A stretch of DNA of 64,000 nt from Bacillus_I endophytica_A (lineage in GTDB: Bacteria; Bacillota; Bacilli; Bacillales; Bacillaceae_H): contig NZ_JALAMS010000028.1 in the NCBI RefSeq assembly GCF_026790145.1, forward strand, positions 76,315 through 140,314. The letters run 5' to 3'. This document shows positions 42,340-51,403 of the stretch, in pieces. The notes beneath the pieces were generated by a model, which saw only the letters and a program-made list of their open reading frames with translations, was not told where the DNA came from and made no database searches. Both the position numbers and the translations under genes were made by a program. Each line of letters begins with the position of its first letter. The stretch's first letter is position 1.

Positions 42340-43533
42340 ATGATAGAAAATCAAAATATCGTTATTTCCAATTTAATTATTTATAGCGACCTTGGGAAAA
42401 TTCAAAATGGATATATTCGTATTTCAGATGGAAAAATCAAAGATATCGGATCAATCTCAGAGTATAAAACAGAACCAAATGATCAAGTCATTAAGTGTTC
42501 ATCATCTTATAAACTAGTACCTGGAGCTATTGATATTCATATCCATGGAGTAGCAAATGCTGATGCAATGGATGCAACCCAAGAATCATTAAAAACAATG
42601 GCTGCTACTCTTCCAAAAGAAGGAACAACAAGCTTTTTGGCTACAACAATGACTCAGTCAAATGAAGCTATTGAACAAGCTCTAACAAACGTAGGGAATT
42701 TTATTAATAATCAAACAGTTCATGAACAAGCTGAAATAGTAGGTGTTCATTTAGAAGGTCCTTTTATTTCCCCAAAACGAGCAGGTGCTCAGCCACCTAC
42801 TCATATTAAAGACCCTGACTTGTCTTTATTCAAACGATGGCAGGAAAATGCAGGGGGCCATATTAAATTAGTTACACTTGCTCCTGAACAACCGGGTGGA
42901 TTAGAAATGGTCACTTATTTAAAAAGTCAGAACGTCGTTGCTTCTATTGGTCACTCAGATGCAACATACGATGAAATTGATGAAGCTATTCAAACAGGTC
43001 TCTCGCATGTAACACATTTATATAACGGAATGCGTGGACTGCATCATCGGGAGCCAGGGGTTCTAGGGGCTGCTTACTTACGCAAAGAACTGTTTGTTGA
43101 ATTAATTACAGATGGCATTCATTGTCGACCTGAGATGGTAAAACTTGCTTACGATCAAATTACAAGTGATCGGATGATTTTAATCACTGACTCTCTTCGT
43201 GCCAAATGGCTTAAAAATGGAACGTACGACTTAGGTGGGCAACCAGTTAACGTTGATAATACAACTGCGACTCTTGCAGATGGAACGCTTGCTGGAAGTA
43301 TTTTGAAAATGAATGATGCGATTAAAAATACAATAAACTACACAAATTGTTCACTAGAAGATATCGTGAAAATGACATCAGTCAATCCTGCCAAACAACT
43401 TAATATTTTCGATCGAAAAGGAAGTATAGCTGTTGGAAAAGATGCTGATATCGTTATATTAAATGAAAACTTAGACGTAGAAATGACATTTTGCCGAGGA
43501 ACATTAGCTTATAAAAAGGAGCATACAAAATGA
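42340..43533 (+). CDS. nagA: N-acetylglucosamine-6-phosphate deacetylase NagA
   Basis: 397-residue cytosolic amidohydrolase converting GlcNAc-6-P to glucosamine-6-P. Metal and catalytic motifs: VPGAIDIHIHG (HxH), GVHLEGPFISPKRAGA (Glu), SIGHSDATYDE, VTHLYNGMRGLHHREPG and the catalytic Asp in LITDSLRA. The usual residue pattern TDxxxA is present as ITDSLRAK. AAAGGAG precedes the ATG. The stop overlaps nagB (ATGA), so translation is coupled. Confidence 0.94.
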   Translation: MIENQNIVISNLIIYSDLGKIQNGYIRISDGKIKDIGSISEYKTEPNDQVIKCSSSYKLVPGAIDIHIHGVANADAMDATQESLKTMAATLPKEGTTSFLATTMTQSNEAIEQALTNVGNFINNQTVHEQAEIVGVHLEGPFISPKRAGAQPPTHIKDPDLSLFKRWQENAGGHIKLVTLAPEQPGGLEMVTYLKSQNVVASIGHSDATYDEIDEAIQTGLSHVTHLYNGMRGLHHREPGVLGAAYLRKELFVELITDGIHCRPEMVKLAYDQITSDRMILITDSLRAKWLKNGTYDLGGQPVNVDNTTATLADGTLAGSILKMNDAIKNTINYTNCSLEDIVKMTSVNPAKQLNIFDRKGSIAVGKDADIVILNENLDVEMTFCRGTLAYKKEHTK

Positions 43534-44273
43534 AGATTATTCAAGTAAAAAACTATGATGAAATGAGCAGCAAAGCAGCAGATATTTTAATAAAGAAAGT
43601 TCAAGAAAAAAAGAATGTAAAACTAGGTCTTGCAACTGGAGGAACACCAACGGGTTTATATAAAACATTAATTGAAGATCATAAGCAAAGTGGAACTTCT
43701 TACAAAGATGTAACTTCTTTTAATTTAGATGAATATATCGGGGTAGAAAAAGAAGATCCAAATAGCTATCACTACTACATGGTTGACTCATTGTTTAAAC
43801 ATATTGATATCGAGCATACTTATTTACCTAATGGTCTAGCTCCTAATATTGAGAAAGAATGCAAACGTTATGATCAGTTAATCGCAGATCATGGTGGCAT
43901 TGATTTGCAAATTCTTGGCATCGGCGAAAATGGACACATCGGATTTAATGAGCCTGGTACATCGTTTAATGCACCTACTCATGTTGTTACGCTAGAGGAA
44001 TCAACACGCCAAGCAAATGCTCGTTATTTTAATTCAATTGAGGATGTACCGACACACGCTATTACAATGGGAATTGAAACAATCATGAAAAGTAAAGAAA
44101 TCTTATTACTTGTTTCAGGGGAAAAGAAAGCTGAAGCAATGAATAAATTACTTCAAGCAGACATCACTGAAGATTTTCCAGCATCTATTTTGAAAAAGCA
44201 TAATTGTGTTACAATAATTGCAGATCAACAAGCTTTGTCAGGTGTATTACACCTACAAAATATTTCAAATTAA
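43530..44273 (+). CDS. nagB: Glucosamine-6-phosphate deaminase NagB
   Basis: 247-residue cytosolic isomerase/deaminase producing fructose-6-P and ammonia. Motifs: GLATGGTPTGLYKTLI (phosphate loop), FNLDEYIGV (catalytic Asp region), GIGENGHIGFNEPG (catalytic Asp/His) and ITMGIETIM. Length is normal for Gram-positive NagB, which lack the C-terminal allosteric segment of the E. coli enzyme. Start overlaps nagA; an AAGGAG lies within the nagA end. Confidence 0.94.
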   Translation: MKIIQVKNYDEMSSKAADILIKKVQEKKNVKLGLATGGTPTGLYKTLIEDHKQSGTSYKDVTSFNLDEYIGVEKEDPNSYHYYMVDSLFKHIDIEHTYLPNGLAPNIEKECKRYDQLIADHGGIDLQILGIGENGHIGFNEPGTSFNAPTHVVTLEESTRQANARYFNSIEDVPTHAITMGIETIMKSKEILLLVSGEKKAEAMNKLLQADITEDFPASILKKHNCVTIIADQQALSGVLHLQNISN

Positions 44274-44337
44274 AATTGAACTTAGGACAAGTAGGGATTT
44301 CACTACTTGTTTTAAGAGAATAAAGGAGAGAAATCTA

Positions 44338-45060
44338 GTGATTGATAAAAACTCACCTCTTCCGATTTATTATCAAATCGAAGAACAAATAAAAAAACAA
44401 ATAGAAAATGGTGAGTTACAGCAAAATGATGCTCTTCCTTCTGAACGTGAGTTTGCTGAACGTTTCCAAATTAGCCGAATGACTGTACGTCAAGCTATTA
44501 ATAATTTAGTTAACGAAGGCTACTTATATCGTCAAAAGGGTCGTGGTACCTTTGTATTAGGAAAGAAATTAGAACAGCAGCTCGTTGGTTTAACTAGCTT
44601 TACAGAAGACATGAAAGCGCGAGGAATGACTCCTAGTAGTAAATTATTGACATTCACTATTGTTCCATGTACTGATAAGATTGCGGAACAGCTTAAGATT
44701 TCTAAATACTCACCTATCTATGAAATTAAACGAATTCGCTTAGCTGACGAGATTCCAATGGCTTTAGAAACAGTCTATATGTCAGCAAATTTGGTTAAAG
44801 GTTTAACTGAAAGTATTGTTAATGAATCTCTGTATCAATATATTGAACAACATATCCATCTTAAAATTGGATATGCGACCCAAACTTTAGAGTCTTCCAT
44901 ATCTTCTGATCTTGAAATTGAACACTTAGGTGTTTCAAAGTTTGCACCTATTTTATTTATTCAACGAAATACGTATCTAGAAGATGGTACTCCTCTTGAA
45001 ATTGTAAAGTCATCATATCGAGCTGACCGTTATAAATTCACTTTTACAATGACTAGATAA
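44338..45060 (+). CDS. nagR: GntR/HutC-family repressor NagR (YvoA)
   Basis: 240-residue regulator of GlcNAc use. Winged helix at 1-75 (LPIYYQIEEQIKKQIENGEL, LPSERE, ISRMTVRQAINNLVNEG, GRGTFV), UTRA effector domain at 90-240 (GLTSFTEDMKARGM, YEIKRIRLADEIPMALETVY). It binds glucosamine-6-P or GlcNAc-6-P in B. subtilis and releases dre sites. The frame extends upstream into nagB, but a GTG at 44338 with AAAGGAGAG is the natural start. Third gene of the nag operon. Confidence 0.92.
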   Translation: MIDKNSPLPIYYQIEEQIKKQIENGELQQNDALPSEREFAERFQISRMTVRQAINNLVNEGYLYRQKGRGTFVLGKKLEQQLVGLTSFTEDMKARGMTPSSKLLTFTIVPCTDKIAEQLKISKYSPIYEIKRIRLADEIPMALETVYMSANLVKGLTESIVNESLYQYIEQHIHLKIGYATQTLESSISSDLEIEHLGVSKFAPILFIQRNTYLEDGTPLEIVKSSYRADRYKFTFTMTR

Positions 45061-45079
45061 TAAATATAAGGAGTTAGCT

Positions 45080-45805
45080 ATGAGCAATCAATATATAGAG
45101 GAAATAAAAGCTTTACTTTATAAGGTAGAAAAACAAGAAAAAACGATTATAGAGGAAGCAGCAACCCAAATCGTAAATAGTATTAATTCACAAGGTATTA
45201 TTCATTTATTTGGCTGTGGGCATTCACATATGTTAACAGAAGAACTATTTTATCGGTCTGGTGGTTTAGCTCCCATTCATCCTATCTTTATAGAGGAATT
45301 AATGCTTCATAAAGGTGCGTCTCGTTCTTCACAGTTAGAAAGAAAAAATAAGTATGCTCATACATTTATGAAAGAACAAGATATCCGTCCAGGAGATATA
45401 TGTATCGTTGTCTCAACCTCTGGTATTAATCCAGTTCCTATTGATGTAGCACTTTTAGCAAAAGAAAAAGGGGCATATGCTATTGGTCTTACTTCCCCAA
45501 TTTATGCAAAAAGCCGTCCTTCTCGTCATGAAAGTGGACATTATCTACATGACGTTGTGGATCTTGTTTTAGATAACCATATTCCAAAAGGTGATGTACT
45601 TCTAAATAAAAACGATATTAAATTTGGTTCAGGCTCTACTGTTATTGGCGCTATTATCCTTAATACTTTATTCTCTGAAGTAATTGAGAAAATGCTTCAA
45701 GCTGGACTAAACCCACCTATTTTTCAAAGTGGAAATATGGAAGGAGCAGATAACCATAATAAGCATTTAATTGCCCAATATAAAGAAAGAATTCCGTTTC
45801 TCTAA
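45080..45805 (+). CDS. SIS-domain sugar isomerase-like protein (UPF0309 type)
   Basis: 241 residues with a single SIS fold (about 30-215): IIHLFGCGHSHMLTEELFYRSGG, the phosphosugar-binding serine loop VVSTSGINPVPIDVAL and FGSGSTVIGAIILN. Similar UPF0309 proteins often sit in amino-sugar operons; a phosphosugar-binding or isomerase role in GlcNAc/MurNAc metabolism is likely, but the reaction is unknown. AAGGAG precedes the ATG and the gene is 19 bases after nagR, so it is the last gene of the nag operon. Confidence 0.82.
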   Translation: MSNQYIEEIKALLYKVEKQEKTIIEEAATQIVNSINSQGIIHLFGCGHSHMLTEELFYRSGGLAPIHPIFIEELMLHKGASRSSQLERKNKYAHTFMKEQDIRPGDICIVVSTSGINPVPIDVALLAKEKGAYAIGLTSPIYAKSRPSRHESGHYLHDVVDLVLDNHIPKGDVLLNKNDIKFGSGSTVIGAIILNTLFSEVIEKMLQAGLNPPIFQSGNMEGADNHNKHLIAQYKERIPFL

Positions 45806-45902
45806 TCTACAAATATTCTTTTTTATCCCTAATGACTCCTTTTATACTCTTGATTGTTGCACTATCTCACTCATTAATGTACCAGTTCGGATTATCTTTA
45901 AG

Positions 45903-45937
45903 AAAAAAGGCACTGCGAGTGAGCGGTGCCTTTTTTC
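45903..45937. terminator. Bidirectional terminator after the nag operon
   Basis: AAAAAAGGCAC and GTGCCTTTTTT form an 11-base stem, extended by a GC pair near the loop. It lies between two converging genes with T runs on both strands. Confidence 0.85.
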
Positions 45938-48457
45938 TTAATTATCTTCTACTAAAATCTCTCTATAATCTACTTCTTCTTTCGCTTCAATCATTACTTC
46001 ATACTGACGAACACGAATTTCGAACAATTTAATTGGATTATAATATTCTCCTGGGTTTTCTTTCATATCTTTTAGTGTTAAACGGTTATTTTCAAGTGAT
46101 ACCTCTGTTCCATCTTTAAACATTGTAAGCTCTTCAAATGGCTGTGAGAAGAATGTTTCTACGTCAAGCTTAAGTGAATTCTCAAGAGAATTAAATTGTG
46201 CAAAAAGACGATTTGTGACCATTTGAGCTGCTTCTTCATAATCTTGACTATCAACATTTTTCTTATATTGATTGTACATTGTTTTCTGAGAAGCTAAAGC
46301 ACCAATCAATTTCCCAGCGCGCTGGAACATAAGCTGTGCAAATTTAGATTGAAGGAAAATATTTTGTTCTTCAATTGGCATTCTTACCGTTAATCGTCTA
46401 ATATCACGACGCCAGTCATCTAAAATCTTAAAGTCTCCTTTAAGCTCTACTTTTTCTCTGGCAAAGCGATTATTAAATTCTACGGCAAGATCGTCAAAGC
46501 TTTCTTGACTTTGGACAAGCTCTTCGCGTGAAAGAGAAAGCCATTGTTGAAGAGCATGCTGAAGGTCTGTTAATACTTTTGTCCATTGAACTTCAATTAC
46601 TTTATTCATTTTATCATTTACTTCTTTATGGATATTGGCAAAATCACTATCCTCTGTAATAATCTCTGTACATTCTCGAAGTAAATTTGGGAGACTATTT
46701 TCAAAGTTGTCTTTGATTTCATCTTTTAACTTGGCATATGTCTCTGTAACATATCGAGATTTTTTCTTCTCTAGCTCACGTAAAAATTCGATATCACTTC
46801 CAAGCTTTTCAATCTTTTGTTCTTCTGTATTGATAAGATCTTGTAAATAAAGCTCTTCTTCAACACGTCTTTTTCCAAGGTCATGGAGCGTGATTCGCAT
46901 GAAAGAGAGCAGCTTATGAATGCGACGCTTCTCAGTTCCATCAATAATTTCAAAGAAATTCGCTTGAATAAATGATGTTAAGTTTTCATCTCCACCTACA
47001 CTAATTAAAGCATCTTGGAAATCCATACGTAATCGGCTTTCAATATCGCCATGTGCATCCATTCCTTTAATAAGGAAATGAACAGGCATGGATTGTTCAA
47101 GCTTTCTTAATTCTTCACGTTCGTCTTCACCAAACGTGTATGTTGGATGAACAATAAAAAGCAATGAATCTCCTAGTGGTGCCCATTTATCAAGAGATTG
47201 TCTTAATTTCTTTTCTCGGTAAGCACTAGAGCCATCAACAACCATCCATGTTCTTTCATCTTCTTCTCTTGAGAAAGTATGAAGTGTTTTAACAGTTGTT
47301 TCTTCATCATTTTCTGGATCAATCATAAGAAGATGATGAACGTTCTTATTTAAAAGACTCGCAACTGACGGATCTAGTTCAATATTGCGCTGTTCTGCCC
47401 ACGACATCATCGACTCTACGATGTTGAAGCTATACGATAGCCCATCAATATCGCTGTCTGAGTTAAATAAAGTGCTTTCTGCTTTTTGAACAGATTCCTC
47501 CATAATAGTCGATGGGAACTGCTCATTCCATGTCCAAATGGCTGCAGCTGGGAACAATGATTTAGCATCTCTTGTTACTTTCAACCAATTTTCCAATGTT
47601 GTTGGAATGAAATCATGAAGAAGTTGTAAATCGTATGATCCACTAATTAAATATAAATAAGATTCTTCATATAGAGACGAGATTTCTTGCCAATACTCAT
47701 AAAGACCAATATCAACATTAAGGAAAATGTCATTGATTGTTTTGATCCATTCTAGATAAGTCTCTTCGTTTTTATAGCTTTCCCATAATGCAGACACAAG
47801 CTTTTTAAAGTGCATCTGATCTGTTTTATAAAATGTGATAAGCACTTGGTAGAAATAATCAGGTGAGAAGATTGTTGTATATTGATTTTTGGCATATTTA
47901 ATAACCGTTGCAAACCAAAAAAGATCTTCAGTTCGAAGAGATTCACTAACCGCAAGCTCTGTTGCGCTTTCCCAATCTTCTTGGCGTTCATAAAACTTAC
48001 GCGCTAGTTCTGTTATTCCTGGATAAGCTGGGTTCACTTTAACAGCTTCTTTAATCACTTCATATGCTCTTTCAATATTATCCTGATCAATATAAAGAGA
48101 AAAAAGCTGTAAGGAAACTTCAGCTGTTAAAATAGGATCATCTACTTTCAAAGAAAGATAAATTTCCTCAGCATCTGATAGTCTGCCTGTCTTGTAGTAG
48201 GTGTCTCCAATATTCTTTTTCGCCCATGGTTCGAGTTCGCTATTAATGTTCTCCCATTTAAAAATAGCCGTTTCGAAATCTTGACTATGATAATAAACTT
48301 CTCCTTGAGCAAAGCGAATATCCGATAAATCGTAGGATTCCTTCTCCTGTTCTGCAACTGTTGCTTCGCCAAGGACTTCTATGGGATGGCGATTTTCATT
48401 GTCATTTATAAAATGTTTGTAATATGTCTTTTGGATCAAGCGATCTTCTAGTGTCAT
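45938..48457 (-). CDS. TPR protein with a possible degenerate dynamin-like region
   Basis: 839 residues, cytosolic. The N-terminal part (about 45-170) contains TPR-like helix pairs (AQGEVYYHSQDFETAIFKWE, IGDTYYKTGRLSDAEEIYL, AYEVIKEAVKVNPAYPGI). Residues about 390-480 recall the second half of a GTPase domain: a hydrophobic strand with Asp (TWMVVDGSSAY), DSLLFIVHPTYTFGEDEREEL and VHFLIKGMDAHGD in the place of NKxD. No P-loop is seen. Residues 490-835 are long charged helices as in dynamin stalks. I therefore read it as a TPR protein fused to an inactive dynamin-like module, which is inference. Monocistronic; the start at 48457 has GGAGGAT upstream. Confidence 0.6.
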   Translation of the reverse strand: MTLEDRLIQKTYYKHFINDNENRHPIEVLGEATVAEQEKESYDLSDIRFAQGEVYYHSQDFETAIFKWENINSELEPWAKKNIGDTYYKTGRLSDAEEIYLSLKVDDPILTAEVSLQLFSLYIDQDNIERAYEVIKEAVKVNPAYPGITELARKFYERQEDWESATELAVSESLRTEDLFWFATVIKYAKNQYTTIFSPDYFYQVLITFYKTDQMHFKKLVSALWESYKNEETYLEWIKTINDIFLNVDIGLYEYWQEISSLYEESYLYLISGSYDLQLLHDFIPTTLENWLKVTRDAKSLFPAAAIWTWNEQFPSTIMEESVQKAESTLFNSDSDIDGLSYSFNIVESMMSWAEQRNIELDPSVASLLNKNVHHLLMIDPENDEETTVKTLHTFSREEDERTWMVVDGSSAYREKKLRQSLDKWAPLGDSLLFIVHPTYTFGEDEREELRKLEQSMPVHFLIKGMDAHGDIESRLRMDFQDALISVGGDENLTSFIQANFFEIIDGTEKRRIHKLLSFMRITLHDLGKRRVEEELYLQDLINTEEQKIEKLGSDIEFLRELEKKKSRYVTETYAKLKDEIKDNFENSLPNLLRECTEIITEDSDFANIHKEVNDKMNKVIEVQWTKVLTDLQHALQQWLSLSREELVQSQESFDDLAVEFNNRFAREKVELKGDFKILDDWRRDIRRLTVRMPIEEQNIFLQSKFAQLMFQRAGKLIGALASQKTMYNQYKKNVDSQDYEEAAQMVTNRLFAQFNSLENSLKLDVETFFSQPFEELTMFKDGTEVSLENNRLTLKDMKENPGEYYNPIKLFEIRVRQYEVMIEAKEEVDYREILVEDN

Positions 48458-48678
48458 ATTCGTCTATCCTCCAAAATATATAAAAAGATGAGATTTATAG
48501 CTTTATAATACCCTGTGTTACGGTATCTTTTCTTTCATTGTAACAGAGTTTTATGAAAAGCAGGTTTCATTTCTTTGTCATTTTAACGATAAGAAAAGAT
48601 ACAAAAGAAGCTATTTTATGTTGAATCCTATTTTAGGGTTAAGGATTCAAATTGTCTACCCTTTATCGTTCGCTAGCA
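48458..48678. other. Intergenic region with no recognised feature
   Basis: It holds the presumed promoter of the TPR protein gene. No hairpin, repeat or ORF with a ribosome site was seen. Confidence 0.3.
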
Positions 48679-48714
48679 GAAAACCCTTCCGCATTATTAT
48701 ACGAAAGGGTTTTT
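48679..48714 (-). terminator. Terminator of the small HTH gene
   Basis: AAAACCCTT-x-CG pairs with CG-x-AAGGGTTTT around a 9-base loop, directly beyond the stop of the 48719 gene. The T-run is clear on the plus strand and shorter on the minus strand. Confidence 0.65.
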
Positions 48715-48718
48715 TAAA

Positions 48719-48949
48719 TTAGTCTTCGTCTTTCACATCAATGTCTTCAGGTAATGGCTCATTCATAAGATCTTCAACAAGCCTCTTATATTTCTCAAGC
48801 TGCTCTAAATGTGTGTTAAACTGCTCTTTATTAATGAGAAACTGCTCGCCATCATGAATCGCCCGAATCTGCTTATGATGGATGAGATTTTTAACTTGTG
48901 AAGCGGGAATTTCTAAAAATTCAGCTACTTCTTCTACTGTTAGGTACAT
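48719..48949 (-). CDS. Small excisionase-type helix-turn-helix protein
   Basis: 76 residues. Residues 1-50 are a MerR/excisionase-like winged helix (YLTVEEVAEFLEIPASQVKNLIHHKQIRAI, then FLINKEQF). The rest is an acidic helix ending DIDVKDED. Such stand-alone proteins occur in Bacillus outside phage regions, often of unknown role. AGGGAG precedes the ATG. No recombinase or phage gene is adjacent, so excisionase function is not implied. Confidence 0.75.
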   Translation of the reverse strand: MYLTVEEVAEFLEIPASQVKNLIHHKQIRAIHDGEQFLINKEQFNTHLEQLEKYKRLVEDLMNEPLPEDIDVKDED

Positions 48950-49032
48950 TTTTTATCTCCCTCCTCTTTCGTTTATCTATTTTATGGGAAAACCATCTTC
49001 TACAAAGTAAAAGGTGGTGCAAAAGATATTTC

Positions 49033-50136
49033 TTATTTGAAAACGTCATTCGCAATGTTAATTACGTGACGAATTTTATCCCATTGCTGCTCTTCTGTCA
49101 AAATATTTCCCTCTTCTGTTGAAGCAAATCCACACTGAGGACTTAAGCAAATTTGATCAAGACCCACGTACTGTGCTGCTTCTTGTAAACGTCCCTTCAC
49201 TTTTCCAGGATCCTCAAGCTCACCAAATTTAGATGTGATTAGTCCTAAAACAAGTTGTAAATCATCACGTTTTACGTGTTTTAATGGTTCAAACCCTCCT
49301 GAACGTGCATCATCGAATTCAAGGAAAAGTCCATCAACCTTCAATTCGCCGAAGATGTATTCTGAAGCATTATCATATCCACCGCTTGCTACATATGTTG
49401 ATCTAAAGTTCCCACGGCAAATATGCATTGTAATAACCATGTCTTCCGGTTTATTCTCAATTGACTCATTAATAGCTCTTGTAAACAGTTTAGCAAACTC
49501 TTTTGGTTCATAGCCACGCTGCGCGATTTGCTCTTGCCCTTGTTCAGAGAAGAAAGCAGCCCATGCTGTATCATCCAGCTGTAGATAGCGGCACCCTGCA
49601 TCATAAAAAGCTTGAATTGCTTTTTGATATGCTTTGATTACATCATCAAAAAAGGCATTTTGATCACTATATACTTCTTCTGAGATATTCCCTCTAAAGA
49701 AAAGCATATTTGGACTTGGAATTGTAAACTTCGCAATATGATCACCAGCAAGGTTATGTAGGAGCTTATAATCCTCAAGCATTGGATGTCCATCAAAATC
49801 TACTTTATCAATAACTTTAATTCCATAAGCTTTTGTTTGAATTCCATTGAATTGAATACCTTGCTCTGTCTCATAAAGTTCAACACCTACAAGCTCAGAT
49901 AGGAAGTCAAAGTGCCACCATGTACGTCTAAATTCTCCTTCTGTTACCGCCTGTAACCCAACTTCTTTTTGTTTTTGAACAAGACGTGTAATTTCCTCAT
50001 CCTCGATAGCTCTCAGTTGTGCTGCTGTAATTTCACCATTTTGTTTCTGTAAACGAGCTTCTTTCAATCGTTTCGGACGTAAGAAACTTCCAACATGATC
50101 TGCTTTAAATGGTCCTTTAACTGTTGTTGTTGTCAA
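49033..50136 (-). CDS. Cobalamin-independent methionine synthase-like protein (YxjG/YxjH family)
   Basis: 367 residues corresponding to the C-terminal catalytic barrel of MetE, without the N-terminal half. Features: FKADHVGSFLRP, TEGEFRRTWWHFDFL, YLQLDDTAWAAF and the zinc-binding set HICRGN (His, Cys), EFDDARSGGFE (Glu) and SPQCGFAST (Cys). Likely transfers a methyl group to homocysteine or a related thiol; the donor is not certain. The start is a TTG at 50136 with AGGGG rather far upstream; no ATG is in frame. B. subtilis yxjG/yxjH are under S-box control, but I see no S-box in the short leader here. Confidence 0.88.
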   Translation of the reverse strand: MTTTTVKGPFKADHVGSFLRPKRLKEARLQKQNGEITAAQLRAIEDEEITRLVQKQKEVGLQAVTEGEFRRTWWHFDFLSELVGVELYETEQGIQFNGIQTKAYGIKVIDKVDFDGHPMLEDYKLLHNLAGDHIAKFTIPSPNMLFFRGNISEEVYSDQNAFFDDVIKAYQKAIQAFYDAGCRYLQLDDTAWAAFFSEQGQEQIAQRGYEPKEFAKLFTRAINESIENKPEDMVITMHICRGNFRSTYVASGGYDNASEYIFGELKVDGLFLEFDDARSGGFEPLKHVKRDDLQLVLGLITSKFGELEDPGKVKGRLQEAAQYVGLDQICLSPQCGFASTEEGNILTEEQQWDKIRHVINIANDVFK

Positions 50137-50261
50137 ATGAGTGCATCCCCTTTTTTAAAATATTGTTTCTATTGTAACGAAAAGGAAGCTTAGACTACAG
50201 AATGTTTTTAATGATTTGTTTTTTCTAATTATTTTTAATGTAAAGTAAATATTTTCACATA

Positions 50262-50293
50262 AAAAATAGCGGAGAATCATCTCCGCTATTTTT
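50262..50293 (-). terminator. Terminator of azoR
   Basis: AAAAATAGCGGAGA pairs perfectly with TCTCCGCTATTTTT around a 4-base loop. Confidence 0.88.
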
Positions 50294-50297
50294 GCTA

Positions 50298-50933
50298 TTA
50301 GAAGCTTTTTGCTAGTTCTTTTGCACGAGCAATACCGTCTGCTTTAATTTGTTCTGCTTTATTTGGCTCTGCATTATGTCCTTCAATAAATAAACCGTCA
50401 AATGATGGAACGCCAAAGAAGTTCATCATAATGCCAATATAACGATGACCCATTTCTAAGTCTGCTGCAGGACCTTCTGAATAGTAGCCGCCTCGCGCTT
50501 GGATATGAAGGGCTTTTTTGTCTGTTAGTAATCCAACAGGACCTTGTTCTGTATATTTGAATGATTTCCCTGCAACAGCTACAGAATCTAAGTATGCTTT
50601 CATCACTGGTGGGAACGAGAAGTTCCATAGTGGTGTAACAAATACATATTTATCAGCTGAAATGAACTGTTCGTTTAGCTCTGCAAGACGAGCTACTTTA
50701 CTTTGTTCTTCTTTAGAAAGTTGATCAAATTCACTTCCTGATTGAAGTTTGCCCCATCCACTGAAAATGTCAGCATCAATGTGTGGAATGTTTTCTTTAT
50801 ACAAATCAATATGAACAATTTCATCACTTGGGTTTTGCTCTTTATAAGCCGTCACAAATGCTTGACCTGCCGCCATGCTGTAAGACGTTTTTTCATCATG
50901 TGGATGTGCTGTAATATACAATACTTTTGCCAT
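50298..50933 (-). CDS. azoR: FMN-dependent NADH-azoreductase AzoR
   Basis: 211-residue cytosolic flavodoxin-fold quinone/azo reductase that detoxifies quinones by two-electron reduction. Features: VLYITAHPHDEKTSYSM (FMN phosphate loop), PLWNFSFPPVMKAYLD (FMN-binding PxxNxxxP) and IQARGGYYSEG. Length equals B. subtilis AzoR1/AzoR2. The frame extends to 50954, but AAAGGAG is placed for the ATG at 50933. Upstream lie inverted TATCTT half-sites shared with the ring-cleaving dioxygenase gene, suggesting control by an MhqR-type repressor. Confidence 0.9.
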   Translation of the reverse strand: MAKVLYITAHPHDEKTSYSMAAGQAFVTAYKEQNPSDEIVHIDLYKENIPHIDADIFSGWGKLQSGSEFDQLSKEEQSKVARLAELNEQFISADKYVFVTPLWNFSFPPVMKAYLDSVAVAGKSFKYTEQGPVGLLTDKKALHIQARGGYYSEGPAADLEMGHRYIGIMMNFFGVPSFDGLFIEGHNAEPNKAEQIKADGIARAKELAKSF

Positions 50934-51070
50934 AATTTTTCGCTCCTTTTTCATTCAATCCTTTTATATAATGACCATGATAATGGCTATTTATGCACAG
51001 TATAAGCTGTTATTATAGATATCTATTTTAGTGAGCCCTGTGATTTATTAGTATCATTATATGCTCTAAA

Positions 51071-51118
51071 TATCTTTAAGTCAATTATTTTTAATTCAAG
51101 ATATTTTATTTAAAGATA
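51071..51118. promoter_or_regulatory. MhqR-like half-site cluster upstream of azoR
   Basis: TATCTTTAA at 51071 and its complement ending at 51118 flank TATCTTGAATTAAAAATA (minus strand, 51103-51086), which matches the 18-base palindrome of 40015 in one full half and five of six bases of the other. On the minus strand TATCTTTAAATAAAATA leads into it, as TATCTCAAAATAAAATA does at 40000. It lies about 140 bases upstream of the azoR start. Confidence 0.45.
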
Positions 51119-51360
51119 TATTCATAAGAAACTTACCCTTTATTGCAGGTTATACAAGAAAATATACTTTTTTAAAATAAGCTTTGCAATTGGCTCCTCC
51201 ATTACCTTTCTTTATTCATTAAGCAAACTGTTCTGCTATACAAGTAAAGTTGATTACTACGTTTTTTAACATCCATTGCCAAAAGAACGTGGTGATCGCT
51301 TTTTTTACAGCTCTTGGGAGAAAACTAAACCATTCCATTGAAATACAAGTGAGAATGCTT
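51119..51360. other. Intergenic region without recognised genes
   Basis: About 240 bases between the azoR promoter region and the terminator of the next minus-strand gene. I see no ORF with a ribosome site, tRNA or repeat. Confidence 0.3.
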
Positions 51361-51396
51361 AAAAAAGAGAACTATCTTGTCATAGTTCTCTTTTTC
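51361..51396 (-). terminator. Terminator of the mpfA-like gene
   Basis: AAAAAGAGAACTAT and ATAGTTCTCTTTTT form a 14-base perfect stem around CTTGTC. Confidence 0.88.
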
Positions 51397-51403
51397 TTTC
51401 TAT

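Noticed and set aside
48719..48949. Excisionase of a mobile element
   Set aside because: No integrase, phage or plasmid genes nearby; small HTH proteins of this type are often chromosomal.
49033..50297. S-box riboswitch upstream of the MetE-like gene
   Set aside because: The gap to azoR is about 160 bases and holds no S-box core or antiterminator structure that I can see.
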